Shown here piece after piece: positions 27,227 to 36,444 of a stretch of 64,000 bases of DNA. The stretch is from Komagataella phaffii GS115. Taxonomy: Eukaryota > Ascomycota > Pichiomycetes > Pichiales > Pichiaceae. The first letter of the stretch is position 1; every line of letters starts with the position of its first letter. Where the stretch lies: positions 2,033,001 through 2,097,000 of the forward strand of contig NC_012965.1 of NCBI RefSeq assembly GCF_000027005.1, read 5' to 3'. Below the pieces are notes generated by a model. That model was not told where the DNA came from. It made no database searches and saw nothing but the letters and a program-made list of their open reading frames with translations. The position numbers and the translations under genes are program-made.

Positions 27227-28507
27227 ATGTCTACTCCACCCATTGAAGAAGCAAGAAAGGCCCTTGAGTCTGGAGATTTTTCGAATGCAGAGAAGATTTA
27301 CCAGGAGATACTACTGGTGAAAAATGGAGAAAGTCAGTCGTCCTCGTCAAAGGAACAACTTGTTCAGAAGCAAGAACAATCCATACTGGAATTAGGTCAA
27401 TTGTACAAGGACCATAACAAAAAGCAAGAACTTGTTAATTTGATTCCGAAATCTAGAGCTATAATGGGTTCCTTTGCAAAGTCTAAAACTGCCAAAATAA
27501 CCAAACATTTAATAGATCTTGTGGAAAGTTTACCAGATTCGCTGGACCTGTCTATCGAAATCACTAAGGACTGTATTGCCTGGGCTGTGGAAGAGAAACG
27601 TTCATTCTTACGTCAGTCATTACAATTAAGACTAGCATCACTCTACTATCGGAAAACAAGCTTCTTAGATTCCATTGCCATCATTGACAAGTTATTGAAA
27701 GAATTCAAAAGATTGGATGATAAATCCTCATTGGTAGAAGTCCAACTTTTAGAAGCCAAGAACTACTTATCTCTGAAAAACTTTGCCAAATCCCGAGCTT
27801 GCCTCACCTCAGCCAGAACATCAGCGAATTCTATTTACTGCCCTACTCAGTTGCAAGCTGAATTGGACTTGATGAGTGGTATACTGCATGCAGAGGACAA
27901 GGATTTCAAGACTGCGTTTTCTTACTTCTACGAATCGCTCGAAAACTTTGCGTTACATGATGATGAATCGAAGAGCATAATAGTTTTGAAGTATATGTTA
28001 CTCTCGAAGATTATGCTCAATCTCGTTGATGATGTTGTTCAGTTGTTGAAGAACAAAACTATTTCCAAGTATACAAATAATAGAGACATCGAAGCCATTA
28101 GGGAAGTGTCAAAAGCCCATGACAATCGTTCTTTAAGAGAGTTTGAAGAATGTCTAAGAATTTACAATCAAGAACTAGCTCAAGATCCAATTGTTAAGTC
28201 TCACATCATGGATCTTTACAACTCACTCTTTGAGCAGAATTTGCTCAAGCTAATAGAACCTTATTCAGTAGTTGAGGTTTCATACCTAGCCCAACAAATC
28301 GGTCTATCCACAAAGGTGGTGGAGAATAAATTAGGACAGATGATTCTAGATAAGGTTTTTTTTGGCGTTCTTGATCAAGGTAATGGGTGGCTGATAATCT
28401 ACGAAGAATCGCAGGCTGACAAGAGTTACGAAATAAGCTTAGACCTGATCAAAAATATGTCCAAGGCTGTTGATTTGTTGTATGAGCGAGCATCAACTTT
28501 GAATTAA
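27227..28507 (+). CDS. RPN6: 26S proteasome lid subunit Rpn6
   Basis: The protein is 426 aa from the ATG at 27227 (MSTPPIEEARKAL). An in-frame ATG at 27200 would add nine residues, and the frame before that starts at TTG and overlaps the PACE element. The N-terminal TPR-like helices (SGDFSNAEKIYQEIL, ELGQLYKDHNKKQEL) are followed by a PCI domain in the C-terminal third. That domain has the winged-helix signature VVEVSYLAQQIGLSTKVVENKLGQMILDKVFFGVLDQGNGWL. Rpn6 clamps the 19S regulator to the 20S core. It is convergent with NUP84, 24 nt apart. A PACE element just upstream suggests Rpn4 control. Confidence 0.95.
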   Translation: MSTPPIEEARKALESGDFSNAEKIYQEILLVKNGESQSSSSKEQLVQKQEQSILELGQLYKDHNKKQELVNLIPKSRAIMGSFAKSKTAKITKHLIDLVESLPDSLDLSIEITKDCIAWAVEEKRSFLRQSLQLRLASLYYRKTSFLDSIAIIDKLLKEFKRLDDKSSLVEVQLLEAKNYLSLKNFAKSRACLTSARTSANSIYCPTQLQAELDLMSGILHAEDKDFKTAFSYFYESLENFALHDDESKSIIVLKYMLLSKIMLNLVDDVVQLLKNKTISKYTNNRDIEAIREVSKAHDNRSLREFEECLRIYNQELAQDPIVKSHIMDLYNSLFEQNLLKLIEPYSVVEVSYLAQQIGLSTKVVENKLGQMILDKVFFGVLDQGNGWLIIYEESQADKSYEISLDLIKNMSKAVDLLYERASTLN

Positions 28508-28531
28508 GCTTTGAAATTATCGTGTATTTGG

Positions 28532-30883
28532 TTAGACAAAGATACCATCTTCATAATCATCAAATATATCTGTGGTGATCAAAGCAAACTTTTGTAGGAA
28601 TGGTTCTAGCTTTCCGACCTTCAAAAGCATGTAATAGAACTTGTTGGTTTCATCGGCAATAAGATTGACGACATCGGCAGCCTCTTTGACATAAACTGTG
28701 CTGATTTTACGATTCTCGACCAATATATCAAACAATGTATCTATCCAAATTGGGATGTAAAGTTCTCTGAGTTCCTGGTACATAAGTTTATCCTCCGGAC
28801 TCACCTCGCTTTCAGCAGGTGGGTTGTATAACCCTTCTAGGAAAGATAAGATGATCTGTTTTAGATTGTTGGTAAGACTGTTGATTAAGTTAACGGATCT
28901 GGAAGGTTCCTCTAAAGTTCCCTGGTATTCGTACTCATGTAACTGTTTTGAAATTTGAACCAGCTTCAAATATTGGGAAACCTCCATAAGCTTATACTCA
29001 GGTATTGTAGTTAGATTCAGCGCCAAGTCGCTTCCGTGGTTCTTCCATACTTCATCTCGCAGCTTGTAGTCGTCCAAAATTTTCTGGATGGCAATGTGCT
29101 CATGTAGCTCTACTAGTGCTGCAACTTTTCCGTTCAACAAAAACCGTCTCATCAAGACAATAATCGCATCTAGAGCTTCATAACTCATATCAGCGTCGAC
29201 GAACCAATCAAATGTATGCATGAGCTTGTAGTCAATGTGGCTAACATCTGCACTGATGATAATTTCAGTATGATTCGAATACAGGTACTCGGTGGCCTCA
29301 AACACTCTTTGAACTGTTCTTTTAACAATTGTTTCTAGAGGAAGTTCAAGTTCCCGCATTTCCTTCAACTGCTTCAATCTATCTGCTTTATCTGTGATCA
29401 TGCTAGATAGAATAAAGGTGTAAGTCTCTATTGTATCAGCATGGGTGGAAATGAAAGATATATAAACTGGTATCGAGTCATATTGCTTGTATAAAGACAA
29501 CCTTGCAATGTAAACTTTTATGAGATTGTTTAAATTAGACCCAGAAATAATAGAATCGTCCAACATTCTCATAAAAATAGCCAAGTGGACCAAAATTCTT
29601 AGCAGATACGACTCTTTAATAAGATCAGCTTCAGTCTTGGATTCATCTCCACCCGTGATCATCTCATTGAGTAAGTCAGAGGAGTTTTTCAGCAATTCAC
29701 CAATACTATTCGTTATCAATGAACCACTCAAAACTCTTATGGAATGCTGACTTTGCTCTCTTATTGATGGATTGTTAGAAGAGGCTAGTGCATTGAGAGT
29801 ATCGTTTAAATCACGGTGCTTTTTGGGAGGCAGGGGGAGTTGTAGATCGGCAGAACCGGTAAGTGGTCTTGTGACTCTCTCTAGTTCAATTTCCATATCA
29901 TGCTGTAAGATATTGTTGCAATATATCAGTAGTTGCCTGTCCCAGGAATTGGTCAGCTTAACCGGTACTTCATGAGATCCACACATGTATCCATAAACCC
30001 CACGTTCTTTATCAGTCAATTGTTCGTTCAAGGAAAGTTGGTAGACTGTCTTTCTCCATAATTTTCTGTTCTTTATACCGATACATCTTTTTGTTTCTTG
30101 AGAATTCACACCAATATCTTCATCATCATCTCGAGAAAATGAACCATTTAGTTCTGGGTCAATGAAATCCTTCAAACCCCTTAAGACCAATGCAAAACTC
30201 CAGTTGTTTGTTTCTTTGCACAACTGGCTAATTTCATCGATATTACCTTCAAGAAGTAACCTGAATACTCTTTCAAAGAAGTTAGAATCGTACTGAACAT
30301 CTTTTTCATTCAATCTGTTATTATCTTTGCCTCTTAGTGGGGCATCAGCATCCAATTGTCTTACTAATGTTGGTTTGTCTTCATTACTTTGTATATCGAT
30401 TCGAGTATGGAACCATTTATTCGCTTGCAATTCTGAATCTTTCGAGTCCGGTAAAAAGGGATCTCTGTCAACTAGGTCCAGATTGAAGTTTTGAGTCAAC
30501 CATGATATTATAACCATCAGTTCTTTTAGGTTTGAGTTAGCAGATATGATTTGCTCCTTCACGGAAAGGTCTGTTCTATATGGGTTGACATCAGTATCGG
30601 AGTTTGTCTTTTCGAAATCCACAAAAAACCTATATTTAATGAGCATTTCAACCAAATTCCAAAACTTCGTTTCCAGAATCCAATTCTCAAGTATATCGGG
30701 AGAAAAGCCCTCTCTATCAGCTTCTATGATGGTTTCGGAACAAACCCGCTTAAATTCTGAAACAATTTCAAACAAATCTACGCTATCAAGTTTCAGGCGA
30801 TACCTTTTCAAAATTTTCGAAAACTCAATCCAGACATCGGCTCTAATTGTATCCTGATCTCCTTCAAACTTCTCTGGCTTCAT
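28532..30883 (-). CDS. NUP84: Nucleoporin Nup84 (Nup107 family)
   Basis: The longest frame starts at TTG (30919); the first ATG is 30883 (MKPEKFEGDQ), giving 783 aa. The protein is entirely helical with Nup84/Nup107 hallmarks: a QLDADAPLRG segment, FFERVFRLLLEGNIDEISQLCKETNNWSFALVLRG, RKLWRKTVYQLS, ERGVYGYMCG and SWDRQLLIYCNN. The C-terminal half is a helical solenoid. In yeast it is a stem subunit of the Y-shaped nuclear pore scaffold, joining Nup133 to Nup145C-Sec13. Length and motif order fit the family. Confidence 0.87.
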   Translation of the reverse strand: MKPEKFEGDQDTIRADVWIEFSKILKRYRLKLDSVDLFEIVSEFKRVCSETIIEADREGFSPDILENWILETKFWNLVEMLIKYRFFVDFEKTNSDTDVNPYRTDLSVKEQIISANSNLKELMVIISWLTQNFNLDLVDRDPFLPDSKDSELQANKWFHTRIDIQSNEDKPTLVRQLDADAPLRGKDNNRLNEKDVQYDSNFFERVFRLLLEGNIDEISQLCKETNNWSFALVLRGLKDFIDPELNGSFSRDDDEDIGVNSQETKRCIGIKNRKLWRKTVYQLSLNEQLTDKERGVYGYMCGSHEVPVKLTNSWDRQLLIYCNNILQHDMEIELERVTRPLTGSADLQLPLPPKKHRDLNDTLNALASSNNPSIREQSQHSIRVLSGSLITNSIGELLKNSSDLLNEMITGGDESKTEADLIKESYLLRILVHLAIFMRMLDDSIISGSNLNNLIKVYIARLSLYKQYDSIPVYISFISTHADTIETYTFILSSMITDKADRLKQLKEMRELELPLETIVKRTVQRVFEATEYLYSNHTEIIISADVSHIDYKLMHTFDWFVDADMSYEALDAIIVLMRRFLLNGKVAALVELHEHIAIQKILDDYKLRDEVWKNHGSDLALNLTTIPEYKLMEVSQYLKLVQISKQLHEYEYQGTLEEPSRSVNLINSLTNNLKQIILSFLEGLYNPPAESEVSPEDKLMYQELRELYIPIWIDTLFDILVENRKISTVYVKEAADVVNLIADETNKFYYMLLKVGKLEPFLQKFALITTDIFDDYEDGIFV

Positions 30884-30991
30884 GTCAGTTTTCAGTTTGT
30901 TTGTGATTGAAAAGCACAATATAAATTCGGTTTGCTTACAAAAGAAAAACTGAAAATGTTCGCGCTTTTCTTCAAATTAAAAAAAAAATAG

Positions 30992-31090
30992 CGTCACAGA
31001 CAGGATTCGAACCTGCGCAGGTAGAACCCAATGCCTTAACTACTTTCAAAGAATAGCAGGGCATCGCCTTAACCACTCGGCCACTGTGAC
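30992..31090 (-). tRNA. tRNA-Ser(GCU) with intron
   Basis: Minus strand, 99 nt with discriminator G. The acceptor stem GTCACAG pairs with CTGTGAC. The D-arm is GGCCGAGTGGTTAAGGC and the anticodon stem ATGCC/GGCAT carries loop CTGCTAA with anticodon GCT at 31055-31057. A long variable arm (TTGGGTTCTACCTGCGC) marks a type II tRNA, and the T-loop is GGTTCGAATCC. A 17-nt intron (31037-31053) follows A37, leaving a mature length of 82. A long T run directly downstream on this strand (A run at about 30980-30988) is the Pol III terminator. Confidence 0.95.
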
Positions 31091-31669
31091 AGAGTTCAAT
31101 TGAAGACTAATGTAGACATATATATCAGGAAATATGATGAAATGACTATTCTGAACGAAAGGGGCTATCTGCGTCTTATTGTAAATAAACAATTAGTTTT
31201 CATATCTAATTAATCCAACTGTGATACTTTTCAGCAGTTTTTAAGAATTGCAGATTGGTTGACTCTGAACCAGTAGTATCTTCAGTTATCGACTAAAGCG
31301 GCGAAGCCATAAATCAATGGTCATGTTGTCTAGATACAATCATGATACATCAAATATTCCTTTCAAGAAATCACTGCCGGAGTCAATAGTTGACTGTGCC
31401 AGTCATCTCATATTTTGAAAACTTTGAGAATAGCTTTCCACACGGACCTGGACCCAGTGACAGCGTGTATGTGTAGGAAGGTAGGCACCCTTGGTGCGAA
31501 TAGATTTTCCCAAGATAGCTTTGATAAAGAAAGTTAATGAGCTTCAGCAAAAAAAATTCTTCCTCTATGGATAATAGAAGAGAATGTATCGTATCGTTTT
31601 AGCTTATTCTTCTGCTCTTAGGTAATTTTCCTGCACTTGGATAGCTCTTGTGTGATCTGACAACTAAAG
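31091..31669. other. Intergenic region between tRNA-Ser and tRNA-Val, 579 nt
   Basis: No open frame or RNA gene is recognisable. I looked for LTR-like terminal repeats, which are common next to yeast tRNA genes. I found no TG...CA bounded repeat with matching copies, but this was by eye only. Confidence 0.45.
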
Positions 31670-31743
31670 GGTTCTGTGGTCTAGTTGGTTATGGCATATG
31701 CTTAACACGCATAACGTCCCCAGTTCGATCCTGGGCAGAATCA
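31670..31743 (+). tRNA. tRNA-Val(AAC)
   Basis: 74 nt, no intron. Acceptor stem GGTTCTG pairs with CAGAATC, including one G-U pair, with discriminator A. The D-arm has the A box TGGTCTAGTTGG, and the anticodon stem TATGC/GCATA carries loop TTAACAC with anticodon AAC at 31704-31706. The T-arm B box is AGTTCGATCCTGG. A T5 Pol III terminator follows at 31745-31749. Confidence 0.96.
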
Positions 31744-31951
31744 CTTTTTATACCTACAAGATTTAACAACTGCCTCCACTGGATTCTTTTCGTGATATAG
31801 ATATCATCATGTAATAAGACTGTTACACATACTTATAAAGAATACAAACTGAACAGCCTGATATGCATAAGCACTGAGGCTCCCTCCTTAGCTTGGTTCT
31901 TACAAGAACAACCAGATTTGTTTGAAAAGTTATGAGATGTGCTCCATCAAA

Positions 31952-32602
31952 CTAATTGCCCTTAGGAGGAGCATTAGGAAGAGCCTTCTGCAACGGCTTG
32001 AAATCTCCAAGAGATTTGACGATGATTGGATGTTGAGTAACATCCTTGAACCAGGCATCAATCAATGGATGTTGTTTCAACCAATTGACGTCCCAAATAT
32101 ATTGTAATCCCCACCTGATAGACTGAACAGCAAACAGATCAGCCAAAGTAATCTTATCGCCAACAAGATACTTCGTTTGCTTTAACTGGGTTTCATAAAC
32201 AGCAACATACGACTCCAAATCTTTGAGTGCCTGGTCAACGCCATCTTTGGAGTATGGCAGGTTTCCGATGAGCGGATACAGTGCTTGAACTAAGCCAGAT
32301 ATGATCTCAGACGCAGTGAAGGATAGCCACTTGATGGTTTGGGCGTAATCCAAGTTGGAAGAACCGTACAGCCCATGGTTTTGAGGAATCAACGAAGTGA
32401 TATACACAAATATTGCCAAAGCTTCATGTAGTACGAAATCAGGACCTTTGAAGGAGGGAGTTCTCTTCAAGGGAAATGTCTTCGCAAACTCTGGGTCGGA
32501 AGTGTCAGAGATCTTGATATCGAGACCGTAATATTCAATCAGATCCTTGAATAAAGATGATCTTGGGGAGGCGAGTACTAAGTAAATTGTTCCTTGTGAC
32601 AT
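31952..32602 (-). CDS. eEF1B-gamma-like GST-domain-only protein
   Basis: The longest frame begins at TTG (32641); the first ATG is 32602 (MSQGTIYLVLASPRSS), giving 216 aa. The MSQGT start, the thioredoxin-like half (FPLKRTPSFKGPDFVLHEALAIFVYITSLIP) and the helical GST C-terminal half (TKYLVGDKITLADLFAVQSIRWGLQYIW) resemble the N-terminal domain of eEF1B-gamma (Cam1/Tef4). The protein stops after NAPPKGN, where the family normally continues into a Lys/Ala linker and the EF1G domain. No such domain follows downstream. It is probably a stand-alone GST-like paralogue; catalysis is not established. A TATA box lies about 80 nt upstream. Confidence 0.75.
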   Translation of the reverse strand: MSQGTIYLVLASPRSSLFKDLIEYYGLDIKISDTSDPEFAKTFPLKRTPSFKGPDFVLHEALAIFVYITSLIPQNHGLYGSSNLDYAQTIKWLSFTASEIISGLVQALYPLIGNLPYSKDGVDQALKDLESYVAVYETQLKQTKYLVGDKITLADLFAVQSIRWGLQYIWDVNWLKQHPLIDAWFKDVTQHPIIVKSLGDFKPLQKALPNAPPKGN

Positions 32603-33254
32603 ATTGTTGAATAAGACGTAGTAAGTTGATGAAAGTGTCAATGACTAATTGAATGAAATATTCATTGAATGTCCACTTGTATTTATACTTCTAGATGAAC
32701 ATATGGTAATCTTTTTTGGAAATATCAATTGGGTAACTGGTGCCTATGGGAAGTAGCAGATGCTTTCCGCAATTGAGAAAGGGATACACAACATTTTCCA
32801 AGCGGATCACGCAAGATAGTCCTCCCCGTGACCAGCCAGGGGATTGAACACCATTATTGTTAGAGAGATTCAATCTACAGTTGAATTTGCTGCCAGCAAA
32901 CCTGGGTTTAGCTATTGGCCCCGAATAAGTGGCGTACGCACTAAACAAAGTACTATCACATTTTTACGGACTATGATAGCATTCTTCAGCGTCTTTAAAA
33001 ATTCTATGTGCCCTCCTGTTGCCACATCTCTTAACGTTTTCCGGATAGAGGCCATCATGCTTCGGAGTTTATTAGGCTGTTCTTTCGCGAGATCTAGTCT
33101 ACTTGATACACTTGGGGCAATTTAGTAGAGGGATAAAGATCAACCTGTCAGGAGGAAAGATTGGGGTGAGCAAGTTTCATAGTGTACTACCAAATCAAAA
33201 ATTAACTTTTCTACCTTTGCAGTTCAAAAGGACGATACTTACTGTAATCTTAAG
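32603..33254. other. Divergent intergenic region GST-like gene / LRP1, 652 nt
   Basis: Contains the TATA box of the minus-strand gene and an AGGGG (stress-response-type) pentamer near 32837 with CCCC runs nearby. Frames of up to 93 codons on both strands have no protein-like signal. Confidence 0.45.
32680..32687 (-). promoter_or_regulatory. TATA box (TATAAATA) of the GST-like gene
   Basis: On the minus strand TATAAATA lies 78-85 nt upstream of the ATG at 32602, the expected yeast spacing. It supports the downstream ATG as the start. With the AGGGG element near 32837, it suggests a regulated rather than a constitutive gene. Confidence 0.6.
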
Positions 33255-33797
33255 ATGGAAAACGTTGATACGGTCCAGAAACTCGTGAATAATCTTGACG
33301 TAAGACTGGACAATGTTTCTGCCTCGTTGGACGAGATTCTCGAGTTTAAGAAGCTAGATGATATCATAGAGAAAATGTCACAATTAGATCAATGCAAAAT
33401 GCTAAATTCTTTGAGCTATATACTATCTTCATTGTATTTTGCATACCTGAAAGTTAATGGAGTAAAAGATGTGCATACTCATGGTATTATGAGCGACCTA
33501 CAGCGGGTAAAATTATACATGAACAGAGTTAAAACTTTCGAAGAGAGATCAAGAGAGTCCGAAGTCCAAGAAATCCAAATGAAGGAGAGTATTCACAACA
33601 ATTTGAAGGATTCGCTAGGAACCCCAGCCATTAGCTCCGCCAACTTCAATGATAATAAACAAAACACTCACATAAAATTTGAAAATATATGTAATACTAA
33701 TGATACGAACACAACGAAAATTGTTGATTCGATTAAGAAAAATACCAAGAAGATAAGAAAAAGGTCTCAAAAGAAAAATGTCAAGGTTTCCAAATGA
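33255..33797 (+). CDS. LRP1: Exosome cofactor Lrp1/Rrp47 (C1D family)
   Basis: The 180-aa protein has an N-terminal Sas10/C1D helical domain. It begins VQKLVNNLDVRLDNVSASLDEIL and includes the signature SLSYILSSLYFAYLKVNGVKDVHTHGIMSDLQRVKLYMNRVK. A disordered linker and a Lys-rich tail (KKNTKKIRKRSQKKNVKVSK) complete it. This is the normal Rrp47 layout. Rrp47 stabilises the exosome nuclease Rrp6, and its basic tail binds structured RNA and snoRNP proteins. It is upstream of and co-directional with PEX3. Confidence 0.9.
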   Translation: MENVDTVQKLVNNLDVRLDNVSASLDEILEFKKLDDIIEKMSQLDQCKMLNSLSYILSSLYFAYLKVNGVKDVHTHGIMSDLQRVKLYMNRVKTFEERSRESEVQEIQMKESIHNNLKDSLGTPAISSANFNDNKQNTHIKFENICNTNDTNTTKIVDSIKKNTKKIRKRSQKKNVKVSK

Positions 33798-34128
33798 TTT
33801 GAAAACAATAGAGTAGGGCCATCCCTTTTTTATCATGCATCTAACAACTGATTTATATTTTGTATACTGCAGTAGGGATTGAGGATAGTGTAACGATTAT
33901 CAAATACTTTGAGCAGACCTCTCAAGCAAATTGAATCGTAGCCGATACTTGACGCGCGCACGACTCATCCTAATGTGGAGAACAGACTATTTGCCCGCGC
34001 GTAAGAAGTCTGCTACTCCTCCCTGCCTTCTCGTTAGATCCTCATCTTTACTTTGATCATCATTGCAAAGCCATAAACTCTGAGAGGAACACAAGTGCAT
34101 ACAATCACTAGATATTTGCAAAGTCGTA
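33798..34128. other. Intergenic region LRP1-PEX3, 331 nt
   Basis: Holds the PEX3 promoter. Two CGCGCG clusters (near 33952-33958 and 33993-34000) stand out against the AT-rich context. No other feature was seen. Confidence 0.45.
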
Positions 34129-35496
34129 ATGTTGGAGTACACGGCAGGATTAATAAGACGAAACAAGAAAAAGTTTCTTATATCCTCTGGAATCATAGGA
34201 GTAGGTTACTATGTAACCAAAACTATCAATAACAAGATCCAAGAATTCCAAAACCGAATTAGAGAGGAAAACTTTGCCAAAGAGCAAATCAAGCGTCGGT
34301 TTCACCAGACGCAAAGTGATTGCTACATGACCTTTCTATCACTGCTGCCAGTACTTTGTGAACCAATTATGGACGATTTGCCAGTAGAGACTATCACCAA
34401 GCAGCTCCAAATTAGACGGCTAGAAAAACAAATTGGCAACAAAGATGTTAAGAATTCCGGATCCACTGTGCTTAGTGACGATTTCTCAACATCTCAAGAG
34501 GGAGCGATATCGGAGGATACTAACAAACCTCCTGAACTGAAAAGTAAAAATCAATTGTGGCAAGAGCTAAAAATCAAAGCAATAACAAGATTTCTCACGC
34601 TGATATATTGTGAATCCTTGCTGATTGTATTCTTACACCTTCAGCTTAATATTCTATCGCGCAAGTCTTATCTTGAGACTGCAATCAGGCTGGCTTCTGA
34701 GACCCAGGGGATAGATTTGGTAGATCAAGAGTCTAATGGTGACTTTTCTGGCAACACTCAGGATGAAAACTTATCCGAACAAGCATTCTTGAGTTTTAGT
34801 TGGTGGCTGCTCAACAAGGGATGGCTTGAGATAAAGAACAAGATTGAGCCATGTGTTGAACAACACTTTGGAGGTATAAATCCCAGACAGCAATTGAAGA
34901 TAAATGAGTTTGCCGAGCTTTTAAACAAATGTCAAAATTGTATTGACCTGAAGGTTTTAAATCTTACCGAAGATGATATACATTTGGGAGTCGGTGTTAT
35001 CGAAGACCAGTCCCAGCCTGTTGGAAGAAAAAGCACTAACTTTATCACAAACGCTTTATTACCACCCAAAGAGTTTGAGTTTTTCCTTTTGCAACAGACA
35101 AATGATTTAGACTTTTTATCCCGCTTCAACAATAATATCGTCAATACTGAGAGCTTGAACATGTTATTGGATGAATTAAACAACTATCTGAACAATGCGG
35201 ACATCAATCTGATAGTCAACAAATTGGCTACCCTAGGTATTACCAAAGTTCTGGATGAAATAGTTCTCAACCTATTACAGAAGAATCGACCGAACCCAAT
35301 TTCAGATATGAATATACGTGATATTGATCTCAATGATTTTCCCCCCTACAAATTAGCAGCTTTGCTGGCAAACATAACCAAACAGTCTATTTCGTTGACT
35401 AACAACTCTGTGGAGAACCCTATTTTAGCAGACTTAAACAATTTACCGGAACTTAATGATCTCAGCGCAAGTGTATACTCTAATTTTGATCCTTAG
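34129..35496 (+). CDS. PEX3: Peroxisomal membrane biogenesis factor Pex3
   Basis: The 455-aa protein starts with the basic peroxisomal membrane targeting signal RRNKKKFLI followed by a single membrane span (SSGIIGVGYYV). The cytosolic domain has the Pex19-binding helix region (KRRFHQTQSDCYMTFLSLLPVL). Helical segments follow (LWQELKIKAITRFLTLIYCESLLIVFLHLQLNILSRKSYLE), ending in the conserved C-terminal bundle. It closely resembles the known methylotrophic-yeast Pex3, which is the main basis of the genus call. Pex3 anchors Pex19 and recruits membrane proteins for peroxisome formation, essential for growth on methanol. Confidence 0.97.
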   Translation: MLEYTAGLIRRNKKKFLISSGIIGVGYYVTKTINNKIQEFQNRIREENFAKEQIKRRFHQTQSDCYMTFLSLLPVLCEPIMDDLPVETITKQLQIRRLEKQIGNKDVKNSGSTVLSDDFSTSQEGAISEDTNKPPELKSKNQLWQELKIKAITRFLTLIYCESLLIVFLHLQLNILSRKSYLETAIRLASETQGIDLVDQESNGDFSGNTQDENLSEQAFLSFSWWLLNKGWLEIKNKIEPCVEQHFGGINPRQQLKINEFAELLNKCQNCIDLKVLNLTEDDIHLGVGVIEDQSQPVGRKSTNFITNALLPPKEFEFFLLQQTNDLDFLSRFNNNIVNTESLNMLLDELNNYLNNADINLIVNKLATLGITKVLDEIVLNLLQKNRPNPISDMNIRDIDLNDFPPYKLAALLANITKQSISLTNNSVENPILADLNNLPELNDLSASVYSNFDP

Positions 35497-35593
35497 AACT
35501 CGTGAGAAATATATCAATTTCACTACTAAATTAACTACAGAGAATCAGACTGTTGGTTATACTGACATGAAAGGATACTTAGTTTTCAATTAC

Positions 35594-35944
35594 CTAGAGT
35601 GGACCCTCATGGTATCTGCCATTGCTGCAATCCTCCAACAGCGGCTCAATTTGTGATGGCCAATGGCTACTCTTGTAATGTTGACCGCATCCATCACCGC
35701 GGCACTTTCCTAGTTTCTCAGCAAAGTGCGACGAACAGATACAGTCAATTGACTTCTTCTTGCTCTTTTTACAAGCATTAGCAAATATTTTGGTCTCAGT
35801 GCACTGTTTGTCGCACCATTTGGCTGGCCATTTATCTTCTTTTTCTGCAGGTTTTTTCGTTGGCGCTTCCTCACTGTTCACAACTACACCTCCTAAGGTA
35901 ATGACACTGAAGATGGAGTAGACTAAAATTTTGCCGAAATACAT
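35594..35944 (-). CDS. Secreted eight-cysteine CFEM-like protein
   Basis: The start is taken as the ATG at 35944 (116 aa), because the in-frame ATG at 35992 overlaps the TATA box. Residues 1-24 form a signal peptide (MYFGKILVYSIFSVITLGGVVV). The mature part has eight cysteines at 44, 48, 58, 68, 70, 81, 86 and 106, spaced C-x3-C-x9-C-x9-C-x-C-x10-C-x4-C-x19-C. This approximates the fungal CFEM pattern. CFEM proteins bind haem at the cell surface or act in adhesion and host interaction. The axial Asp normally three residues before the fourth cysteine is not there; an Asp sits at position -1 instead. There is no GPI-anchor signal, so it is probably secreted. A Lys-rich segment separates the signal peptide from the domain. 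Confidence 0.65.
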   Translation of the reverse strand: MYFGKILVYSIFSVITLGGVVVNSEEAPTKKPAEKEDKWPAKWCDKQCTETKIFANACKKSKKKSIDCICSSHFAEKLGKCRGDGCGQHYKSSHWPSQIEPLLEDCSNGRYHEGPL

Positions 35945-35981
35945 ACTGTGTTCCACGTTTTGAATCCTTCTCCGATGGCTT

Positions 35982-35989
35982 CTTATATA
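35982..35989 (-). promoter_or_regulatory. TATA box (TATATAAG) of the CFEM-like gene
   Basis: TATATAAG on the minus strand lies 38-45 nt upstream of the ATG at 35944 and overlaps the upstream ATG at 35992. This argues that translation begins at 35944. Confidence 0.6.
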
Positions 35990-36444
35990 CATTTCACCAT
36001 GGGATATGTTGAGAACTGCCGAAGCTCTTTGCCCAAATCAAGTAGTCATGTCTTTCCTTATATGGTAAGTAGCAGACAATGATTTTCCTTAGACGGGCCT
36101 ACTTAGACGAGCGCAACCACAGATGCTCTGTTGTACATCACAGTAGTCCAAATACTTGTATGAGTTAGACCTAACCCACCTCTGAAGGGAAAACAGCAAA
36201 TGGAAATATTCGCATCATTCGTGATTCCTCCTCTACTGTTGGCTGTCCGTAATAGATATACAAGTTGAAATTTGTTTATGATAGTTTGATAAATTCAGAC
36301 GAAAATTGTTAGCTTAATGTATCTCATTTTCTATACGATAAATAAAATGTAATGAAATGTAATAAAAGGCTTCTGTAATGTACAATTAAAGAATTGAAAG
36401 GGAGTCATGGATCAGATTGAGACTGAAATTTGGTGCGAATAATT
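35990..36444. other. Intergenic region upstream of CFEM-like gene, 455 nt
   Basis: Holds the CFEM-like promoter and the 3' end of the next minus-strand gene. AT-rich repeats of TAATGAAATG type occur near 36345-36370. No gene was seen. Confidence 0.4.

Noticed and set aside
31091..31669. Retrotransposon LTR next to tRNA genes
   Set aside because: No terminal TG...CA repeat pair or target-site duplication could be found by eye.
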